A stretch of 64,000 bases of DNA, from assembly GCF_015690355.1 (NCBI RefSeq), contig NZ_JADPRT010000006.1, positions 180,003-244,002 on the forward strand, given 5' to 3'. The notes under the pieces were generated by a model. That model saw nothing but the letters and a program-made list of their open reading frames with translations, did no database searches and was not told the DNA's origin. This document shows, piece after piece, positions 24,883 through 32,592 of the stretch. Position 1 is the first letter of the stretch. Each line of letters starts with the position of its first letter. Made by a program: the position numbers and the translations under genes. This DNA comes from Streptacidiphilus fuscans. GTDB lineage: Bacteria; Actinomycetota; Actinomycetes; Streptomycetales; Streptomycetaceae.

Positions 24883-24898
24883 CTTACGCGTCAGTAAG
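24883..24898. promoter_or_regulatory. TetR-type palindrome CTTAC-N6-GTAAG
   Basis: A perfect inverted repeat of two 5-bp arms lies between the divergent molybdenum hydroxylase operon and the SigJ-like gene. Upstream of it GTACGCGC occurs twice (about 24854 and 24864). The arm sequence TTAC/GTAA is typical of TetR-family operators, but no TetR gene is in this window. Confidence 0.45.
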
Positions 24899-25057
24899 GT
24901 GTCGGTCCTGGAGCTTTGCACAGTTGACGACGTCGCGCCACGTCTCGTGCGATCTTCGGTCCGGCACGGCGAAGTTGAACGCTTGCCCGAGGAGGCGGCC
25001 CGGTCTGTGATAGGCAGCAGTGCGGCAGTCGCCGTGTGGCCGAGAGGGGAACCGTCC

Positions 25058-26041
25058 GTGGACGACCGTGAGGAACTGAGCAGGCGCTTCGAGGCGGAGC
25101 GGTCGCGGCTGCGCGCCGTCGCCTACCGGATGCTCGGCTCGCTCGCGGAGGCGGAGGACGCCGTCCAGGAGGCGTGGCTGCGCCTCGACCGCGCCACCAG
25201 GGCCGGCCAGGCCACCGGCACGGACACCGGCACCAGCACCGACACCGACGCCGACGCCGAGGAGATCGAGAACCTCGCCGGCTGGCTGACCACCACGGTC
25301 GGCCGCATCTGCCTGAACCAGCTCCGCTCGCGCGAGCGCCGCCGCGAGGACGCCCTGGACGCGGCGGTCGTGGAGCCCACCCTCGGCCGCGAGGCCGCGG
25401 CGGAGCAGCACCCGGCCGACCCGGAGCAAGAGGCGCTGCTGGCTGACGAGGTCGGCCTGGCCATGCTGGTGGTTCTGGACACGCTGACCCCGGCCGAGCG
25501 GTTCGCCTTCGTGCTCCACGACATGTTCGCCGTCCCCTTCGACGACATCGGCCCGATGATGGAGCGCACCTCGGCCTCCGTCCGGCAGTTGGCCAGCCGC
25601 GCGCGCCGCCGGGTCAGGGGCGTCACCGTGATCCCGCAGCCGGATCCCGACCGGCGGCGGCAGGTGGTCTCGGCGTACCTGACGGCCTGCCGTGGCGGGG
25701 ACTTCGAGGCGCTGGTCACCCTGCTCGACCCGGACGTGGTCATCCGCGCCGACGCGGCCGCAGGCCCGACGCCGCACCCGATCTCGCTCAGCGGCGCGCG
25801 GATCGTCGCCAAGGCGGCGCTCGGCTCCAAGGACCGCGCCCAGGTCACCGAGGAGGCCCTGGTCAACGGCGACTACGCGCTCGTCATGGCCCCGCTGGGC
25901 CGCCTCGCGGTGGTGCTGACCTTCGCCTTCACCGAGGGCCCCGACGCGCGGATCACCGAGATCAACGTGATCGGCGACCCGGAGCGGTTGCAGACCCTGG
26001 AGTTCGGCGTCCTCGACCTGCCCGAGGAGCCCGGGGACTGA
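25058..26041 (+). CDS. SigJ-like ECF sigma factor with C-terminal SnoaL-like domain
   Basis: A 327-aa extracytoplasmic-function sigma factor. Region 2 spans about residues 5-75 (RLRAVAYRMLGSLAEAEDAVQEAWLRL), interrupted by a low-complexity Thr/Asp insert (TGTDTGTSTDTDADAEE). Region 4 follows (TPAERFAFVLHDMFAVPFDDIGPMMERTSASVRQLASRARRRV). The C-terminal 120 residues (YLTACRGGDFEALVTLLDPDVVIRAD) are a SnoaL-like fold that can replace an anti-sigma factor in the SigJ/ECF41-related groups. No separate anti-sigma gene adjoins. The GTG at 25058 has AGAGGGGA upstream. The reading frame is open back to 24899 but those codons lack sigma-like sequence. It is divergent from the hydroxylase operon and may control it. 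Confidence 0.87.
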   Translation: MDDREELSRRFEAERSRLRAVAYRMLGSLAEAEDAVQEAWLRLDRATRAGQATGTDTGTSTDTDADAEEIENLAGWLTTTVGRICLNQLRSRERRREDALDAAVVEPTLGREAAAEQHPADPEQEALLADEVGLAMLVVLDTLTPAERFAFVLHDMFAVPFDDIGPMMERTSASVRQLASRARRRVRGVTVIPQPDPDRRRQVVSAYLTACRGGDFEALVTLLDPDVVIRADAAAGPTPHPISLSGARIVAKAALGSKDRAQVTEEALVNGDYALVMAPLGRLAVVLTFAFTEGPDARITEINVIGDPERLQTLEFGVLDLPEEPGD

Positions 26042-26087
26042 CGCCCGCTCAGCCTGCTCGCCCCTCCTGCCCGTTCCTCGGCCGTGC

Positions 26088-27071
26088 TCAGGCCTCGGCG
26101 CGCAGCCGCTTCAGCGTCTCGACGTCGGCGGCGTGCCCGAAGCCGGGCGCGGCGCTGCGGTCGGGCGTCTCCAAGATCAGCGGCACCCCGTCCGTCGCCG
26201 GGTGCCGGAACAGCTCCTGGAACGGCTCCGCTCCGATATGGCCGTCGCCGATGTTGGCGTGCCGGTCCTTGCGGGCGCCGACGACGTCCTTGGAGTCGTT
26301 GGCGTGGATCAGCTTGAGCCGCCCCGGACCGAAGACCTCCTCTAGCAGGTCCAGCGCCTCCGTGACGCCGCCGGGCGCGGCCAGGTCGTGCCCGGCGGCG
26401 AAGGCGTGGCAGGTGTCCAGGCAGACGCCGACCCGCGGATGGCGGTCCAACGCGTCGGCGTACGCGGCCAGGTCCTCGATCCGCGAGCAGAGCGACTGGC
26501 CCTGACCCGCCGTCGGCTCCAGCAGCAGCCAGGGCGCGTCCACGTCGTCGCCCTCGCGCGCGGCCCGCTCTGCGAGGGCGTCCAGCTCGTCCAACAGCGG
26601 ACGCACGTCCGCCCGGACCTGGGCCATCGCCTCGGCCCGGCGTGATCCGCCGTCGGCCGCGCGTCCCACCGCCGAGCCGGTGTGCACCACCACGCCCAGC
26701 GCGCCGATCGCGTGCGCGCGCACCAGCGAGTGCCGCAGCGAGTCGGTGGACCGCTCCCGGGTCGCGGCCGTGTCCGAGCCGAAGTTGATCAGGTAGGGCG
26801 CGTGCACGTACGCGGGGACGCCGCGCTCCCGGCAGGCCGCACGGAAGGCCCGGTCCTTGGCCGGATCGCCCTCGGGCGTGGCCCAGCCACGCGGGTTGGC
26901 GACGAAGACCTGCACCGCCTCCGCCCCCATCCGCTCCGCGTAGGCGAGCCCGGTCCCGACCAAGCCGCGACCCGCGACCGGGACGTGCGTCCCGATCGGG
27001 TTGCGCAGCCGCGCGGCGGTGGCGGAAGCAATGTCGGACGCGGCGTCGGTGGTGTCGTGCGGGGCGTGCAT
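26088..27071 (-). CDS. nfo: deoxyribonuclease IV (endonuclease IV, AP endonuclease)
   Basis: A 327-aa xylose-isomerase-like TIM barrel of the endonuclease IV family, which cuts DNA 5' to abasic sites in base excision repair. Zinc-ligand motifs are in order: VVVHTGSAVG, LLLEPTAGQG, VGVCLDTCHAFAAG, LIHANDSKD, RHANIGDGHIG and LILETPD. The N-terminal part NPIGTHVPVAGRGL matches the family start. The N-terminus is about 25 residues longer than the Escherichia coli enzyme, so an internal start is possible. The ATG at 27071 has no good ribosome site. Residues about 125-170 contain an Ala/Arg-rich stretch of the kind common in high-GC homologues. Confidence 0.9.
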   Translation of the reverse strand: MHAPHDTTDAASDIASATAARLRNPIGTHVPVAGRGLVGTGLAYAERMGAEAVQVFVANPRGWATPEGDPAKDRAFRAACRERGVPAYVHAPYLINFGSDTAATRERSTDSLRHSLVRAHAIGALGVVVHTGSAVGRAADGGSRRAEAMAQVRADVRPLLDELDALAERAAREGDDVDAPWLLLEPTAGQGQSLCSRIEDLAAYADALDRHPRVGVCLDTCHAFAAGHDLAAPGGVTEALDLLEEVFGPGRLKLIHANDSKDVVGARKDRHANIGDGHIGAEPFQELFRHPATDGVPLILETPDRSAAPGFGHAADVETLKRLRAEA

Positions 27072-27239
27072 CCCCGCAGCATGCCACGGACGGGAGGAGA
27101 GCCGGTCCGCGGGCCCGACGGATGACGGATACGTGACGGATTCGCGGACCTGCGCACACGCGGAGACTCGAAGCGTCGGAACGAGCGAGCCGAACCACCG
27201 ACAGCCGAGCACCGAGAACACACAGAACCGGAGACCGAG

Positions 27240-27569
27240 ATGACCGCCTACGCCCTCGCCCTTGTCCACTCCGTCGAGTTCGGCCCGGAGATCGTCGAGT
27301 ACCTGCAGCGGATCGACGCCACCCTCGACCCCTTCGGCGGCCGGTTCGTCGTCCACGGCGGCAACGCCGAGCTGCTCGAAGGCAGCTGGGACGACATCCG
27401 CGACGTGATCCTCATCGAGTTCCCGGACGACACCAACCTCCGCGCCTGGTACGCCTCACCCGCGTACCAGGAGATCCTGCCCCTGCGCACCCGCAACATG
27501 AACGCCACCGCCGTCATCCTGACGGGTGTGCCTGCCGGCTACCGGGGCGTCGACTCCCTCGATCACTGA
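27240..27569 (+). CDS. DUF1330 domain protein
   Basis: A 109-aa protein of the DUF1330 family, small dimeric alpha-beta barrel (ferredoxin-like) proteins. Characteristic pieces are the strand pattern around YLQRIDATLDPFGGRFVVHGG, the LLEGSWDDIRDVILIEFPD core, and ARAWYASPAYQ-type residues (LRAWYASPAYQEILPLRTRN). The molecular role of the family is not established. The ATG has GGAG 6 bases upstream. It stands alone between the divergent endonuclease IV gene and the convergent methyltransferase. Confidence 0.82.
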   Translation: MTAYALALVHSVEFGPEIVEYLQRIDATLDPFGGRFVVHGGNAELLEGSWDDIRDVILIEFPDDTNLRAWYASPAYQEILPLRTRNMNATAVILTGVPAGYRGVDSLDH

Positions 27570-27589
27570 CCGCCGGGCGAACAGGGACG

Positions 27590-28648
27590 TCACCGCGCGG
27601 GAGCGGCTTCCAGGACGCAGAAGCCGGTGGGTCCGGTGACCGCGTTGGTCACCGTGAATCCGGCGTCCCTCAGCAGGGTCGCGTACTCGTCCCGGCTGCG
27701 GTCCTGGCTGCCGAACAGCACCAGCATGGTGAGATCCCGTATCGCGGCGTCGAGCTGGTTGCTGGCGTCCGCGACGCGTTCGACGACGAGCAGCCGGTCC
27801 GTGGCGCCCATCGCGGCGTGGCAGTTGCGCAGGATTCGCAGGGCGGTCTCGTCGTTCCAGTTGTGGATCACCGACTTGAGCAGGTAGAGGTCGGCACCCC
27901 GGGGGATCTCCCGCAGCAGATCCCCCGTGAGGAACTCGCAGCGGTCGGCCAGGCCCGCCTCCGTCAGCGATCGGCGGGCGTGGTCGATGACGGCGGGTTG
28001 TTCGAGCACCATGGCGCGCACCTGCGGATGGCGGCGGAGCAGTCCGGCCGTGAGCGTGCCGTGTCCCGCGCCGAGATCGGCGACGGTCCGGGCGGCGGAG
28101 AAGTCGTAGAGGCCGAGGACCTCGTCCAGGGCACGTTCACTGTTCCACTGCATGGTCCGGGTGAAGGACTCGGCGACCTGGCTCTGCTCACTCAACTGGT
28201 CCCAGAGCGACCGCCGGTGGCGATGCTCGTACGCCGACTCGCCGGACCGCAGGGCGTGATCCAGCTCGGCCCAAGCGCCGTAGTAGTCGTCCCCCGCCAT
28301 CAGCGAGTGCCCGTGCAGGGAGCCGGAGTCGCTGCGGAGCAGGTCCGCGAGCGCAGTGCCCCGGTACCCCGCTCGGGACTCTCCGGCCTCTCCGGCCTCT
28401 CCAGCCTCACCGACTGCGCCGACTGCGCCGACCTCCTCGACCAGTCCGAGCCCTTGGAGCGCGCGGAGATAGCGGCGCAACACGGGTACGCCGATCCCGG
28501 TGACGTCGCTGAGCTGCTGCTCCGTCATGGTCCCGTCGGCAAGATGGTCCGGGATCTTGAACCGGACCGCGGACGCGATGATCTGGGTGACGACATGACT
28601 GTCGAGGAGAGCGGCGAGGTGTCCCGATCTGCTGCGCTCGGATTCCAC
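27590..28648 (-). CDS. O-methyltransferase of the biarylitide-type cluster
   Basis: A 352-aa SAM-dependent methyltransferase of the acetylserotonin/caffeate O-methyltransferase class. Residues about 10-90 form the winged-helix dimerisation domain (LSDVTGIGVPVLRRYLRALQGLGLVEEV). VADLGAGHGTLTAGLLRR (about 190) is the SAM loop. LLKSVIHNWNDETALRILRN holds the usual catalytic His. A short Gly/Glu/Ala repeat (about 72-88) interrupts the first domain. It is the last gene after the MRYVH minigene and P450, so a Tyr phenol or similar group on the crosslinked peptide is a reasonable target, as in cittilin-type pathways. The gene 81 bases upstream is the P450. Confidence 0.85.
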   Translation of the reverse strand: MESERSRSGHLAALLDSHVVTQIIASAVRFKIPDHLADGTMTEQQLSDVTGIGVPVLRRYLRALQGLGLVEEVGAVGAVGEAGEAGEAGESRAGYRGTALADLLRSDSGSLHGHSLMAGDDYYGAWAELDHALRSGESAYEHRHRRSLWDQLSEQSQVAESFTRTMQWNSERALDEVLGLYDFSAARTVADLGAGHGTLTAGLLRRHPQVRAMVLEQPAVIDHARRSLTEAGLADRCEFLTGDLLREIPRGADLYLLKSVIHNWNDETALRILRNCHAAMGATDRLLVVERVADASNQLDAAIRDLTMLVLFGSQDRSRDEYATLLRDAGFTVTNAVTGPTGFCVLEAAPAR

Positions 28649-28700
28649 GATGGCGGTCCTGTTCTCGAAAATCCAGCGGAACGGCGGGTCAGGTCCGCGG

Positions 28701-28736
28701 CCTGGTCAGCGGCCTGGTCCGCAGCCTGGTCAGCGG
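28701..28736. repeat. three 12-bp direct repeats between P450 and methyltransferase
   Basis: CCTGGTCAGCGG at 28701 and 28725 with a two-mismatch copy at 28713, preceded by a related GGTCCGCGG. The array runs into the P450 stop codon (28730-28732). It looks like slippage-type expansion and has no evident function. Confidence 0.7.
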
Positions 28737-29947
28737 ATGAGCACGGGCAAGGAGCGCAGCCCGCGCAGGGTGGCGGTCGGGTCGAACTGCGGCGCCCCGG
28801 CCGCGGTGAGGCCGAGTCCGGACCCGGCCAGCGCAGTCACGACGGCGCGTAGCTGCGCCGTGGCCAGGTTCGCGCCCAGGCACGCGTGAGCGCCTCGGCC
28901 GAACGCGATATGGACGCCCCTGCGTCGTCCCGGATCGACGTCGTCGGGGTGGGCGAAGACGCCGGGGTCACGGTTGGCCGCGGCGAGGAACAGGATGACG
29001 ACCTCTCCTCGGCGGATCTTCTGCCCGTCCACCACACGGTCCTCGGTGGCGACGCGCGCATCGGCCTGCACCGGGCCGTCCAGCCGGATGAGCTCCTCGA
29101 CGAGCCCGTCCAGCCCGTTCAGCCCGCCCGGCCCGTTCAGCCCGTCCGGCCGCGCCGGGTCTCCGGTCCCGTGCAGCAGCGCGGGGGTCGCTACGAGCCG
29201 GGCCAGCGCATTGCCCAGCAGGCGGCTCACCGACTCGTATCCGGCGTGCAGAACGGTGCGCAGCGAGTTCGCCAGCAGCGCCGGTGACACCTCCGGCGCG
29301 GCGAGAGCCGCCCGTCGTGCCGCCCCGATGAAGGCAGCACCGTCGCTGTCACGCAGCCACTCGCCCATGAGCCGGGCGAGTTCGCCCCGGGCACGGGTCC
29401 CCGGTTCCGCGCGGCTCGGGTCGAGGCCAGCGTCCATGCTGAGCACGATGGCGTTCGACAGCTCTTCGAACCGTGGGCCGTCGGGCGCTTCGACGCCGAG
29501 GAACTCGCACATGGTCTGCAGGGCGACCGGTCGCGCGAACTCCCGGACCAGGTCGACCGGGCGGTCCTGCCCGCGCAGGGCCGCGACGTGTGCGGTGGCG
29601 ATCTCGGCCACCCGGTCGGCCATGGCCGTGGGCGACTGCTCGTGGAGCGCGGTGACGAGCAGGTGCCGGATCGCGCCGTGCTCGGGTGGGTCCAGGGACT
29701 GCACGGTCAGGTGGGCGTCGGGGATCTCCTCACCGACCCTGCGGAAGTCCGAGGCGAAGGCGGCCGTGTCGCTCAGGACCTGGCGGCATTCCTCGTATCC
29801 GGTGAGTACCCAGGAGTCCAGCACCGCGTGCCAGTAGACCCTTCTGTGCTCCCGGAGCCTCCGGTAGAAGGGGTGGGGATCGGCAATGACGTCCGGCGCC
29901 AGGGGGTTGTAGATGGGGTCTCGCAGAACCTGCGCCTCCGCGGTCAT
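28730..29947 (-). CDS. cytochrome P450, likely biarylitide-type crosslinking enzyme
   Basis: A 405-aa bacterial P450. The heme loop is AFGRGAHACLGANLA, the ExxR is EELIR, and the I-helix reads LHAGYESVSRLL with the acidic pair position conserved. A repetitive insert (PDGLNGPGGLNGLDGL) precedes the ExxR helix. AAGGAGGG lies 5 bases before the ATG. The gene begins 93 bases after the MRYVH minigene. In biarylitide systems (BytA/BytO) the adjacent P450 joins the aromatic side chains of Tyr3 and His5 of such a pentapeptide. That reaction is the best prediction here: a Tyr-His crosslink in YVH. P450 identity is firm, and the peptide role rests on gene order and precursor sequence. Confidence 0.9.
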   Translation of the reverse strand: MTAEAQVLRDPIYNPLAPDVIADPHPFYRRLREHRRVYWHAVLDSWVLTGYEECRQVLSDTAAFASDFRRVGEEIPDAHLTVQSLDPPEHGAIRHLLVTALHEQSPTAMADRVAEIATAHVAALRGQDRPVDLVREFARPVALQTMCEFLGVEAPDGPRFEELSNAIVLSMDAGLDPSRAEPGTRARGELARLMGEWLRDSDGAAFIGAARRAALAAPEVSPALLANSLRTVLHAGYESVSRLLGNALARLVATPALLHGTGDPARPDGLNGPGGLNGLDGLVEELIRLDGPVQADARVATEDRVVDGQKIRRGEVVILFLAAANRDPGVFAHPDDVDPGRRRGVHIAFGRGAHACLGANLATAQLRAVVTALAGSGLGLTAAGAPQFDPTATLRGLRSLPVLIR

Positions 29948-29990
29948 GGCCGCCCTCCTTAGTCTGCGCTGCTTCCGTGGACAGGAACCG

Positions 29991-30030
29991 CGTTGCGGCC
30001 ATGCCGACGTGCGTGGGCATGGCCGCAACG
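29991..30030 (-). promoter_or_regulatory. 15-bp perfect hairpin between minigene and P450
   Basis: CGTTGCGGCCATGCC and its exact complement flank a 10-base loop. In the transcript the hairpin begins 10 bases after the MRYVH stop codon and ends 43 bases before the P450 ATG. It could stabilise or partly terminate a short precursor mRNA, giving more precursor than enzyme. No T tract follows. Confidence 0.8.
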
Positions 30031-30040
30031 GCTACGAGTT

Positions 30041-30058
30041 TCAGTGGACGTAACGCAT
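30041..30058 (-). CDS. biarylitide-type precursor minigene encoding MRYVH
   Basis: Six codons, ATG CGT TAC GTC CAC TGA, encode Met-Arg-Tyr-Val-His. The ribosome site GGAAGGGAG lies at 30065-30073, six bases before the ATG, which is far better than chance surroundings. The peptide fits the MRYxH pattern of biarylitide precursors (BytA MRYYH and relatives), whose genes of 18 bp are the smallest known to code a peptide product. A P450 gene of the right orientation follows at once, as in those systems. The mature product would be a Tyr-His-linked tripeptide YVH after loss of Met-Arg. The motif and context are seen; the product is inferred. Confidence 0.88.
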   Translation of the reverse strand: MRYVH

Positions 30059-30128
30059 GGTGGTCTCCCTTCCGTGAGGACGCGCATCGCAGTCGGGGAC
30101 GCGTCCCCGGCTCCGCGGCCGTGAGCGT

Positions 30129-30152
30129 CCCGCCGGGCGGCGGCCCGGCGGG
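30129..30152. terminator. strong GC hairpin after the radical SAM gene
   Basis: CCCGCCGGGC and GCCCGGCGGG form a 10-bp perfect stem around a 4-base loop, 4 bases beyond the radical SAM stop codon on the - strand. It probably ends or attenuates that transcript, so the minigene may have its own promoter in the 70 bases before it. No clear T tract is present. Confidence 0.65.
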
Positions 30153-30156
30153 GGTC

Positions 30157-32592
30157 TCATCCGTGCCCCAGCACCTCGATGGGGAGCGGAAGCCGGTGCA
30201 GGCGGTAGGGCAGCGCGACGGCAAGCCCGCCCAGGGCGAGCAGGATGCCGTCGCGGAGCAGGTCCTGGACCGCCGGGAAGGTGGGGTCGTCCGCGGTCGG
30301 CAGGGGCCGCGGTGTGTCGTAGTGGTCGAGGAGGCTGCCGGATTCGGGACTGTCCAGGACGGTCTCGGCCCGGGTCGCGCCCGGACGGGAGTCGTGGACG
30401 ACCGTGAACCCGGGGCCCCGGCGGCAGTGCAGGAGGCCGTAGCGGTGGGACTCCCGCCACGCGTCCAACGCCGCTGTCTGCTCCGCGTCCGCTTGGGCGT
30501 CCAAGTGGTCCGGGGGGCTCAGGTGATGGAGCACGCGGGGGTCAGGAAGGCCGGAGAGATCGGCACGCCAGGGAAGCACCTGCGCCCGGGAGGTGTGGTC
30601 CCTCAGCGTGCGGATGAACTCCAGCGTCTCCCGCGCCGTGTCCGGCGCGAAGGACACGGCGCAGGCACCGGCCGCACCGTCCACGCCGCCTGCACTGCCC
30701 GCGCTGCCCGCGCCGGGCGTGGCCGGCTGCGCGGCGGGCTGCGCGGCGGGCTGCGCGTCGCGTTTGATGCTCGCCCTGTTCGTGGCCAGGGCGACGAAGC
30801 GACCGTCGGACTCGAAGACCAGTCCCTGCTTCTTCCAGGACGCGAGCCACGTCTCGACCTGCGCCGCGTCGACGTCATGTCCCTGGTCGGCCAGCCGCTT
30901 CCGGAGCGCGGCCGCGTGCCGGGGCGTCCGGAGCACCTCGTACGCGGCGGCCTCGGCGGACTCCAGCCTGATCTGCCGCTGCGGCCAACCCGCCCGGCGG
31001 TCCTCGATCAGCAGGCCGCCCGATCCGTCCCGGCTCATCAGCAGGCTGCTGACCGGGTAGTTGCCACGCCAGGTGACGATCGCCGTGCGCAGTCGTGCGG
31101 CCGTCGACTCCTGGATCCCCACCGCCGGGGAGTCGAACTGGTAGACGAGGTCGCGGAGTTCGGCTTCAGGCAGGTCGTAGACATGGCCGTACAACGCGGC
31201 CGGGCGGCGCTGCGGGAAGCCGAGTTCGGGACGTTCGAAGTTCGGGCTGTAGCGCTCCAGCAGGATCCGGACGCGGCCCGCCGGCGGCTGAAGGTGCGAC
31301 AGAGCGGGCAACTGGTCGAGGACCGCCGCGTAGTCGGCCTCCCGCTCGCCGGGAAAGCCGTACAGGTAGTTCCAGTCGACGGTGACGTCGTTCTCCTCGC
31401 AACTGCGCAGGAGCCGGATGTTCTGCGTGGCGTGGACGCCCTTGTCCATGATCTTCAGAACGTCCGAGCTGAGGTTCTCGATGCCCGGCTGGATATGGAC
31501 CAGCCCGGCCGCGCGGAGTTTGGCGACGTCCTCCTCCCCGAGGTTCGACTTGACCTCGTAGTAGAAGTTCACGTCGTGGCCGGACGCCTCCAGTTGGGGC
31601 AGCAGGGTGCGCAGGTAATCCATGTCGAGGATGTTGTCGACCGCCACAATGTCGAGGATGCGATGGCGTTCCACCAGTTCCTCGAGATGACGGCGGGCCT
31701 GCTCCGGAGGGCGGGAACGGAATTTCATGGTCAGTCCGTTGAGCCCGCAGAAGGTGCACGTGTGCTTCTCGCCCCACCAGCAGCCCCGCGCCGCCTCGTA
31801 CAGCAGGGTCGGTTTGACGAACGAGCTGACCGGACTCTTCTTCAGTTCGCTGAAGTAGCTGTCGAAATCCGGACAGGGCACGTCGCGCATCGCGAGCAGC
31901 GGACCGGGCGGGTTCGTCACCGCGTCCCCGTCCTTGGTAGTCCAGGACAGGCCGTGGACCTCCTCCACCGGCAGTCGGCCGTCGAGATGGTCGATGAACT
32001 CCACGTAGGACTGCTCGGCCTCACCGCTGATCACGTAGTCCACGAAGGGGAAGTTCCGCTGGAGCGCCGGCCCCATCGGGGCATCGCAGTTCCCGCCGCC
32101 GAGCAGGATCGGGATGTCCGGGGCGATCTCCTTGACCGCCTTGGCCATGGCGAGCGAGGGCACGTTCTGCTGGAAGGTGCTGCTGAACCCGATGACGTCC
32201 GGCTCCTCGGCGACGATCTCGCGCGCGAGTGCGGTGACGAATCCCGCGGCATGCTCCGCCATCGCCTCGGACTTGCCCGGATTCACGCCGTGCTCCGCGA
32301 GATAGGCGCGATAACGATCCCGCCGCCAGTGCGGAGTTCCGTACAGCGCGGGGGTGAAAACCCAGTCGCCCATGCCGTGCCAGACACCGATGTTCGCGAC
32401 GTAGTCGTAGTCGTCCGGCGTGATGGCGCCGTGGCTGACTTCATAGAGGTGTTCGGCCCAGCGCAGGTTCACGAAGTGCGAACGCACCTCGTGCCGACTG
32501 CGGCACTTGTCGGTCTGGACCTGGAGAATACCGAGCGGCAGGGACGGTGTCGCCAGAAGATGCCATGGCATGGAGACAAGTGCAATCCGCAT
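30157..32592 (-). CDS. RiPP maturation radical SAM protein 1 (B12-binding) fused to a DUF5825-like domain
   Basis: An 811-aa protein. Residues 1 to about 240 form the cobalamin-binding region (MRIALVSMPWHL; EEPDVIGFSSTFQQN; ILLGGGNCD). Radical SAM chemistry follows from the 4Fe-4S site GCWWGEKHTCTFCG (about 269-283), with the C-x7-C-x2-C spacing of the RiPP maturation radical SAM protein 1 group. A winged-helix-like region lies near 525-600. After an Ala/Gln/Gly linker (about 605-640) the last 170 residues (LHHLSPPDHL, LLHCRRGPGFTVVHDSRPGATRAE, LPYRLHRLPLPIEV) resemble DUF5825, usually a separate neighbouring gene. Such enzymes modify ribosomal peptides, often by C-methylation. The target here could be MRYVH or an unseen precursor. 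Confidence 0.85.
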   Translation of the reverse strand: MRIALVSMPWHLLATPSLPLGILQVQTDKCRSRHEVRSHFVNLRWAEHLYEVSHGAITPDDYDYVANIGVWHGMGDWVFTPALYGTPHWRRDRYRAYLAEHGVNPGKSEAMAEHAAGFVTALAREIVAEEPDVIGFSSTFQQNVPSLAMAKAVKEIAPDIPILLGGGNCDAPMGPALQRNFPFVDYVISGEAEQSYVEFIDHLDGRLPVEEVHGLSWTTKDGDAVTNPPGPLLAMRDVPCPDFDSYFSELKKSPVSSFVKPTLLYEAARGCWWGEKHTCTFCGLNGLTMKFRSRPPEQARRHLEELVERHRILDIVAVDNILDMDYLRTLLPQLEASGHDVNFYYEVKSNLGEEDVAKLRAAGLVHIQPGIENLSSDVLKIMDKGVHATQNIRLLRSCEENDVTVDWNYLYGFPGEREADYAAVLDQLPALSHLQPPAGRVRILLERYSPNFERPELGFPQRRPAALYGHVYDLPEAELRDLVYQFDSPAVGIQESTAARLRTAIVTWRGNYPVSSLLMSRDGSGGLLIEDRRAGWPQRQIRLESAEAAAYEVLRTPRHAAALRKRLADQGHDVDAAQVETWLASWKKQGLVFESDGRFVALATNRASIKRDAQPAAQPAAQPATPGAGSAGSAGGVDGAAGACAVSFAPDTARETLEFIRTLRDHTSRAQVLPWRADLSGLPDPRVLHHLSPPDHLDAQADAEQTAALDAWRESHRYGLLHCRRGPGFTVVHDSRPGATRAETVLDSPESGSLLDHYDTPRPLPTADDPTFPAVQDLLRDGILLALGGLAVALPYRLHRLPLPIEVLGHG

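Noticed and set aside
24899..25057. N-terminal extension of the SigJ-like sigma factor
   Set aside because: These codons resemble no sigma region, overlap the promoter palindrome, and a ribosome site precedes the GTG at 25058.
29730..30022. Frame starting MPTHVGMAA inside the hairpin as a second precursor
   Set aside because: It has no stop before running far into the P450 gene in another frame, and its start lies in the stem of the hairpin.
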